Under the pieces are notes generated by a model that saw nothing but the letters and a program-made list of their open reading frames with translations, was not told the origin of the DNA and searched no databases. A stretch of DNA of 64,000 bases from Marsupella aquatica (lineage: Eukaryota > Marchantiophyta): the NCBI GenBank assembly GCA_973895155.1, contig OZ316895.1, positions 13,454,001-13,518,000 on the forward strand, read 5' to 3'. This document shows positions 57,700 to 64,000 of the stretch, piece by piece (within the stretch, counting starts at the first letter, position 1; the number at the start of each line of letters is the position of its first letter). The translations under genes and the position numbers were made by a program.

Positions 57700-58616
57700 G
57701 TAACCATTACGGCCGGGCAAACGGGCAGCGGAAGCGGAAGCGGGCAGGGGAGAGCACAGCGGCAGAGCGAGCGTGGGCTGGGGCAGACCGCACGCACTAC
57801 CAGTACACAGTGCAGCACGGCAGGGTCGGGCAGGGAAGGGCAGGGCAGGGCAGGGCAAGGCGGGGAAAGGCAGGAGGACTGGAGGAGGTCCTCTCGTTGC
57901 GGTCACAGCTGAGCTGAGCTGCGAATGCCCGCGTGGCTGTCCGTCGGTCAATACTCGCCTCCCTTCACCACGCTGTTCTCGATCGATCGACAGTGCGTGG
58001 CCCCGCTGTCAGAAAGTGAGCTCGATTCGGAAAGAACGGTCCGACCCAGAGGTCCGGGACCCATAATAATAAGTGTGCAGACGAGTCCTTGGTCTCTCAT
58101 CAAGCGAAGCACCGCCAAGCAACGCTGAGAGAATCACCGCACAACGCAATCAGAGCGAGACAGACTCTCCACCTTCGACTTTGTGTATGTATATTACTAC
58201 TGCACTGAACTCCTCTGGACCCTTCTACTCTTCTCTACTCTGCTGATGGCGGTGATTGATTTCGATTGAAGAAGTTTTTGCCAACATTCGTGGTGATTGT
58301 AATTTGTGTTGGTGGGTAGACGGTTGGCTGCAGGTACTCTTGTTGTGATTTGAATCTCGTGTGTGTACTGGTTGGTTGATTGAGTAAGACCCCGTCCGGC
58401 CGACATGGATTGATTGATGATTGATTGATTGATTTCGACAGAGGTTCTGGCAATTGTGCCGATAATGAGATTTCCGTTCGATAGATGTGATTGATGGGGC
58501 TCAAGGTTTGTGATATTTATCGACAATTTTATTGACATTGTACAGAGATCTGTCATTTGTCTAGCTGAGGAGGACGCACAGCCAACGGTAGGGCAAAGAA
58601 AGAGAGAGGCAGAGAA
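57700..58616 (+). promoter_or_regulatory. Promoter and 5' leader of the epimerase gene
   Basis: 57,715-57,880 is G-rich with a GGGCA repeat (about eight units near 57,825-57,860) that could form quadruplex structure. The leader probably contains an intron ending at a TTGACATTGTACAG acceptor (58,545). The donor would be one of the GTGTATGT or GTATGT sites near 58,185. The ATG context AGAAATGGCA fits the plant start consensus. Confidence 0.5.
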
Positions 58617-61402
58617 ATGGCAGCCAATGGCACCCATGCTAATGGGGAAACGAACGGCTACGTGAACTCTACGGGGTTCTACGAGGCCACCAATCTCGAC
58701 AAGGAGACGTACTGGCCGGAGAAGAAGCTGAAGATTTGCGTCACAGGAGCCGGAGGGTTCATCGCGTCGCACATTGCCAAGAGGTTGAAGAGCGAGGGAC
58801 ATTATGTGGTTGCTGCAGATTGGAAGAAGAATGAGCACATGCCCGAGAACTTGTTCTGCGACGAGTTCCACCTGGTGGATCTGAGGGTGTTCGATAATTG
58901 CATGCTCGTCACCAAGGGTGTGGAGCATGTCTTCAACTTGGCCGCCGACATGGGGGGCATGGGCTTCATCCAATCGAATCATAGTGTTATCATGTACAAC
59001 AACACTATGATCAGCTTCAACATGCTGGAAGCTGCTCGCATCAACGGCATTAAGAGGTTTCGTCTTCTCCAATTCCCGGTTCTTTCTATGTCATACTTTC
59101 ATCTGGGCTTGCATCGGCCGGGCACTTTTAATTGATCTATGTGTGCTGGGTTCAGATGTATGTATTCCTCTGGCTTATTTTTTTAGTTCCGGATGTTGTT
59201 TATAGCTATGTACTTCTGTGTCTCACAGTTCAAGTGTCAGGTCTTACGGCTTCATTGAAGCTTGGTCAAACGCCCTTGTCATAGAGATTGTGTGGTGTAA
59301 ACATTGGGGACTGTAGGGTTTTCAACCTTTTGGAAACTATGTTGGCGATGGCAGCCGTGATCTGCTTCCGAGGATGAATACTAGTTCTGACAAGGAACGT
59401 TGACTTTGTAAGATATTGTAATCATCCTCAATTGCAGTCTCGTGGACCGTGGTTGTTGTCCACATATTGCCTTCAGGGGAATGTATATTGTCCTCGCGCG
59501 TGCCGTCCCAGGATGTTGCCTAGTTCGTACCATGGGAGTCTGGATCTACCCTTCCATGTCAATGTGGTTTCTTTAATAGTAGAGTGATTATACTTGGTTG
59601 GAACAGAAATATCTTGTCCTGGACGGGATCTTTATGTGGATTTTGTAGAGGATTGAATTCCCTTGCAGTTTGGAGACTGATTAAAATCCGCCTTTTGGTA
59701 ATGTGAACAGATTCTTCTATGCATCGAGTGCTTGCATTTACCCCGAGTACAAGCAGCTTGATACTGCTTGTGTCAGTCTTAAGGAGTCTGATGCGTGGCC
59801 CGCCGAGGTGCGTAAATTTCGAAGACTACTCAAGGCCGATCAAAGTAGGCCTTTCATGAGTCGAATCATAGCAGTGTTGACTACAGATTGTCAGAATATA
59901 TTATAGTTAGGTGGTAAGTGCTTTTCGTTCTAGTGTGGATTGTTGGGCTTTGTCTCTACGATATTGGTACATTTCCTCCGATCCCGATCTTCTTTAGAAG
60001 AAGCGTAGCCTAACCTTGATGGGAGCGGCTACATTGTTTTACAGCCACAAGATGCATACGGTTTGGAGAAGTTGGCCACCGAAGAATTGTGTAAACATTA
60101 CACAAAGGACTTCGGTATGCAGTGCAGGATTGCCCGCTTCCACAACATCTATGGCCCATACGGAACCTGGAAGGGTGCGCTATCTAGAACCAACAAACTT
60201 TTGGCGTTGTGATGAGTTTTTTGTCAGTGGTCGATGATTGGAAAGTTTTAACTGCATCTTTGAGCATCTGGTTATCATTTTAGCTGAGTTTATGGCTCTT
60301 GTTTGGCGTCAAACCATCTTATTGACCTCTTCTGGGAGTATCTTCGTTATAAAATGGTTCTCACCACGTTGGAGTCTTTGATGTGCAGGTGGACGTGAGA
60401 AAGCTCCGGCTGCCTTCTCAAGGAAAGCAATTACCTCTACAGAGGTCTTTGAAATGTGGGGTGATGGCAAGCAGACTCGCTCCTTCACTTTTATTGATGA
60501 GTGTGTGGAGGGTGTTTTAAGGTATGCCAAGTTGCTCTGTCATTCGACAGTAATTACTTTCGTTGGACGATCCTTTTGATATTATATATCAAATGAAGCC
60601 CTGGATCTCAATCCCCCAAGAGCTACAGGAATAATCGAAGACGGCCATGCTATGCTGCTAAACTCTTTTAGTTAATGCTCGAAGTGCAGCTACAGGGAGT
60701 AGTTGTTTCATTATTAATCTGATGCACGTGCCACGCTTCAGGTTGACAAAGTCAGACTACTCGGAGCCTTTAAATCTAGGAAGTGACGAGATGGTCAGCA
60801 TGAACGAAATGGCAGAGATCGTTCTCGGCTTCGATGGTAAGAAGCTGCCGATCAAGCACATCCCTGGACCTGAGGGCGTTCGAGGACGCAACTCTGACAA
60901 CACTTTGATCAAGGAGAAGTTGGGGTGGGCTCCTTCAATGAAATTGAAGGTGAGCTTTTTTGTTTTTGAATGCGGAATAATTTGGTGTTTCTATCAAATG
61001 TACGTCAGCTGAGGTGCTCTTACCGATCTAGTTGAACTGACATTGGGGAGGTCTCTTTTCCCAATTAAGGTTATCGTCATGTCTCAATATTTGTAGTACG
61101 TAGCTTGCTTTTTTGCTACTATGCCTTTTAGAGATCTGAGGCAGAGAACGGGCTGTGATATGCTGTTACCAGCTTTGAGCTGTGTAGGTTATAAAGTCTG
61201 AACAACTGTGATGTCTATGATGTGAATGCAGGATGGCCTGAGAATTACCTACTACTGGATCAAGGAGCAGGTTGAGAAAGAGAAGGCAAAGGGAACTAGT
61301 TTGGATGTTTACGCCTCGTCTAAAATCGTGGGAACCCAAGCCCCAGTTTCGTTGGGTGCCCTGCGTGATGCAGATGGCAAGGAAGCTTTTGGAAAAGCCT
61401 AG
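58617..61402 (+). CDS. GME: GDP-mannose 3,5-epimerase
   Basis: Six exons: 58617-59056, 59711-59807, 60045-60174, 60389-60521, 60742-60949, 61232-61402. All have GT/AG ends and phases that join, giving 392 aa (about 377 in flowering plants). It converts GDP-D-mannose to GDP-L-galactose (and GDP-L-gulose) in the cytosol, the committed route to ascorbate and a source of L-galactose for cell-wall polysaccharide. The extended short-chain dehydrogenase fold is clear: NAD-binding GAGGFIASH at 44-52, SSACIYPE with catalytic Cys155, Tyr184 and Lys188 in YGLEK, and Lys227 in GGREKAP. These sit ten positions after the Arabidopsis residues because of a longer N-terminus. No lesion is seen, so the gene is presumably functional. 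Confidence 0.97.
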
Positions 61403-61748
61403 GAATTTTTAATGGAGTAGCTATTTGCCCTCAACATATTCATTTTGTTTACCTGAGATTGGCCTACACTAATTTCAGTCTCTTACCGCTCTCGCACACA
61501 AGCGAGACTGAGACATTGAGGTCTTCCAAACTTCCATTTGTATATTCCAGATAAATTAGACGAGGAAGGGAGGAGGACGTGGCTTATCATGCAGTGAATA
61601 CGAAGTGCCGCTGGTTGGACGGTTCGCCAGTCGTGAAAGAATTCTGGATAAACCGGAGGAGCTACTCAGAGATCTTGTGATATACTCTGGAGAGTACTTA
61701 ACGAATTGTAGCTCTTACTCGAAATAGAGCATCCAATCTCTGAATCTT

Positions 61749-61754
61749 AATAAA
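61749..61754 (+). terminator. Poly(A) signal AATAAA of the epimerase gene
   Basis: AATAAA in CTTAATAAATAGC, about 350 bp after the stop codon, a normal 3' UTR length for a plant gene. Other weaker candidates exist. Confidence 0.5.
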
Positions 61755-62094
61755 TAGCAAAGTTCCCGCATTGGGAGAATTTAGATCATAGTTGAGATTT
61801 CATTGAAGCAAAAGTTCGACATATTGAACTTTTTGCACTTTCCAGAGTAAATGCTCGCGACGTTCCTATCAAATCAATTGTCATGAATTGCAAGCGAAAT
61901 AGAAGATGTTCTTGACGGTATTGATCCGAGCACCAGTGATTATTTGAGTGCGGAAAATTCTTGAATGGGTGCGAAATTGGAGTTTGAACAGTCTGAGTTC
62001 AACAGTCTTATTATGGAGTTGCAATTTCAGAACAAATGTTGCAATCTCCCGATCAAATCCGTCGTCATGGAAAACAGAGCTTGCTTCCTGAGGA

Positions 62095-62128
62095 AATTGT
62101 TGAATTCCATGGGTGGAATTCAACAATT
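62095..62128. repeat. 15-bp perfect inverted repeat with 4-nt loop
   Basis: AATTGTTGAATTCCA and its complement around TGGG. It would form a strong hairpin. It lies in otherwise unassigned DNA 0.7 kb after the epimerase gene. Confidence 0.85.
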
Positions 62129-62289
62129 CTTGTCGGGTACCAAATATACTGAAATGCAGCAATAACACACGAGTGTTAGCTTCAAGTACCAGTGTACTGG
62201 TTCGCTCCAATAACACTGTTCCTACCTGCACAATGCTTCGCAACTTAAAACCTGTTGGTCCCACATTATACCCATTGAAATGGCCCCAT

Positions 62290-62640
62290 ATGCGTAAGCT
62301 ATGCTCCCAAAATGCAAAGTGGAGCTGCCCATGTTTTGCACACCAAAGTATTTCGGTGGCACCGATTACACCCATTGAATCGGCCCACGTAAGTTGTTCT
62401 GGCCCATACGGAGTTCGACATCTCTCCACTGCAAAGTGGGGCTGCCCATGTTTTGCACATCAAAGTATTGAATCGGCTCACGTAAGTTTTGGCCCATACG
62501 GAGTCTCCACTGCAAAGTTGGGCTGCCCATGTTTTGCACGTCAAAATATTTAGGTGGCACAGATTACACCATTGAGTCGGCCTGAATTGGCCCACGTAAG
62601 TTCTGGTCCATAAGGAGTGTTGTGGCCCATACTGAGTATG
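62290..62640. repeat. Degenerate ~110-bp tandem repeats (AAAGTGGGGCTGCCCATGTTTTGCAC type)
   Basis: Three to four diverged units share GCAAAGT-GG-GCTGCCCATGTTTTGCAC, a CATTGAATCGGCCCACGTAAG part and a GGCCCATACGGAGT part. Open frames across it on both strands reflect the repeat. Confidence 0.75.
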
Positions 62641-62683
62641 ACATCTCCATACCATGATAAACTTAGTTATTTTCTTTAAATCA

Positions 62684-62975
62684 GTGAGTGCACACCTTAT
62701 ATTACCACATTTTGATGTGGGATTACCGGCAAGGCAAATTGTTAGTCTCCAGTGCAAAATCAGCCTACCCATGCTTTGCAGATTATTTTGTTGCCCCAAA
62801 GAAAAACCCATTGAATCAGCCTCATTGGCGTGAGTGCACACCTTATATTACCACATTTTGATGTGGGATTACCGGCAGGGCAAATTGTTAGTCTCCAGTG
62901 CAAAATCAGCCTACCCATGCTTTGCAGATTATTTTGTTGCCCCAAAGAAAAACCCATTGAATCAGCCTCATTGGC
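62684..62975 (+). repeat. 146-bp tandem duplication
   Basis: 62,684-62,829 and 62,830-62,975 differ at about one base (GGCAAGGC versus GGCAGGGC). Each unit includes CCCATGCTTTGCAGATTATT, a relative of the preceding repeats, so it belongs to the same satellite-like block. Confidence 0.95.
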
Positions 62976-64000
62976 GTGCAACACATGCTTTGCACATCAA
63001 AATCTTTTGATGGCCCACTTTATATCACATGCAATTGGCCCCATACAAGTAAGTCATGCCCCCCAAAATATTAGCCTCCACTGCAAGGACTGCCCTTGCT
63101 TTGCACATCCAACTATTTTGGTGCCTCGGAGTTATACCCCACGATTCAGCCTCAACCCCATGAGTTATACCCCAAAAGGTGAAGTCTAATCCACAGTAGA
63201 GTATGTTGCTAAACACAGGAGTAAGGTTAAGTCCATTCCACAGTACCCAAACACATGACTTACACCCTAAAAGGTAAGTCAGTTCTATGGTAAAGTATGT
63301 GGCTGAATAAGTGAGTAAGGTAGATTCCCTTTCAGAGTACAGTATGTCGTCAAACACATGAGTCACGCCCCCAAAGGTTAAGTCCCTACCACATTAGAGT
63401 GTGTCCCTGTTAACAGTTTAAATGATATGAGGGTGAGACTCAAATACTCTGTTACAGTGGTATGATGACTAATTGTGAAGTTAAAACCGTTGTTAAGATA
63501 TGTTTGCTGATTGCAAATTAAGAAACGTTTTGAAGGTAGTGTCTACTAATTGCCTACTTAACTCCTTTTTATAGTACCAATCATTAGTTTGTGTGACAGT
63601 GACTTCCATCACTACAATAGTAAAAAATTCTTGCATATGTTCTTAAACCACAAAGTCGACCCTACTTAAGAAACAGTAGGGTTAGGATTGAATTGATGCA
63701 CACATAATAATAAAAATTACGCGAAAAACTGCATGGAAAGTGAGGACAGTCCAACACCCTATATTGCCTTATTCATCCAACAAGTTTTGTGACTCTATCT
63801 ACGGACCCCCATGGGAAGTTCCTTTCAAAATTCCTGGAAGTTAGTGCACAGCCACATCAGCACTATTGGTCACAAACAAGAAAGATTTGTTTCCCAAGAA
63901 GAACCAAGCCTATTTGTGTTTGAGGCAAAACAGTTCTATATTGTAACGTGTACAACAATGGAAAAACTGAATACCAACACTAATATAAACAAAGAAAGGG
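62976..64000. other. Intergenic DNA with further degenerate repeats
   Basis: 63,060-63,400 has loosely repeated CCAAAAGGTGAAGTC / CCTAAAAGGTAAGTC / CCCAAAGGTTAAGTC motifs with an approximately 70-bp spacing. Beyond 63,400 I see no gene or repeat. Confidence 0.5.

Noticed and set aside
58197-59072. 291-codon minus-strand frame over the first epimerase exon
   Set aside because: Antisense shadow of a strongly coding exon and its leader.
61881-63366. Several 100-180-codon minus-strand frames after the epimerase gene
   Set aside because: They encode repeated peptides (MGSPTLQW type) produced by the tandem repeats and have no independent support.

Overview
The window looks like nuclear DNA of a land plant with a large, transposon-rich genome. 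The one conventional housekeeping gene is a plant-type GDP-mannose 3,5-epimerase split by GT/AG introns (58,617-61,402). Most of the rest is long Ty3/gypsy elements with very long LTRs, and DNA-transposon material. The species cannot be fixed from sequence alone. A non-seed plant is plausible, but that is inference.

Layout. (1) 1-about 10,150: an accessory cluster. A decayed DUF7869-type transposase-like gene (+) converges on an intact five-exon gene (-, 2,660-7,318) encoding about 1,268 aa that joins a ParB-like domain, a beta-class amino-DNA methyltransferase and a Ulp1/C48 cysteine protease. Upstream of it lies a SET-like plus F-box-like gene (8,153-9,123). Fourteen copies of a palindrome (GGGATAC-N3-GTATCCC in wider arms) sit in an intron and in the leaders of these genes, about 90 bp apart. 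(2) 10,197-19,130: a 5'-truncated gypsy element (G1). Its broken pol ends in a 4.67-kb LTR that itself carries a 1.2-k-codon ORF. (3) 19,196-52,421: one Tat/Ogre-like gypsy element (G2) on the minus strand, with a 7-kb 5' LTR containing ORFs, a PBS, an extra ORF before gag, and gag-PR-RT-RH-IN.

(4) Nested in the G2 integrase is a 16.4-kb DNA transposon (21,644-38,081). It has 26-bp perfect terminal inverted repeats, a 4-bp target duplication (GCAT) and subterminal GTGTACATTT repeats. It carries an intact 1,247-aa DUF7869-type transposase-like gene, a second ParB-like/methyltransferase gene (31,512-36,387, one in-frame TAG), an FCP1/NIF-like gene (36,640-37,676) and its own palindrome family (GGACAGGGAT-C-ATCCCTGTCC), in arrays and inside introns. 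A 3.3-kb G1 solo LTR with 5-bp target duplication TAGAT is nested in that array. (5) 52,422-64,000: mostly intergenic DNA, the epimerase gene, and degenerate tandem repeats.

The main biological point is that the same pair, a DUF7869-type transposase-like protein and a ParB-like/DNA-methyltransferase protein, occurs twice. Each time it comes with a locus-specific palindrome family concentrated in introns or leaders. One of the two loci has proven transposon ends. I know of no described eukaryotic transposon family with this content. The link between the ParB-like proteins and the palindromes is a hypothesis.
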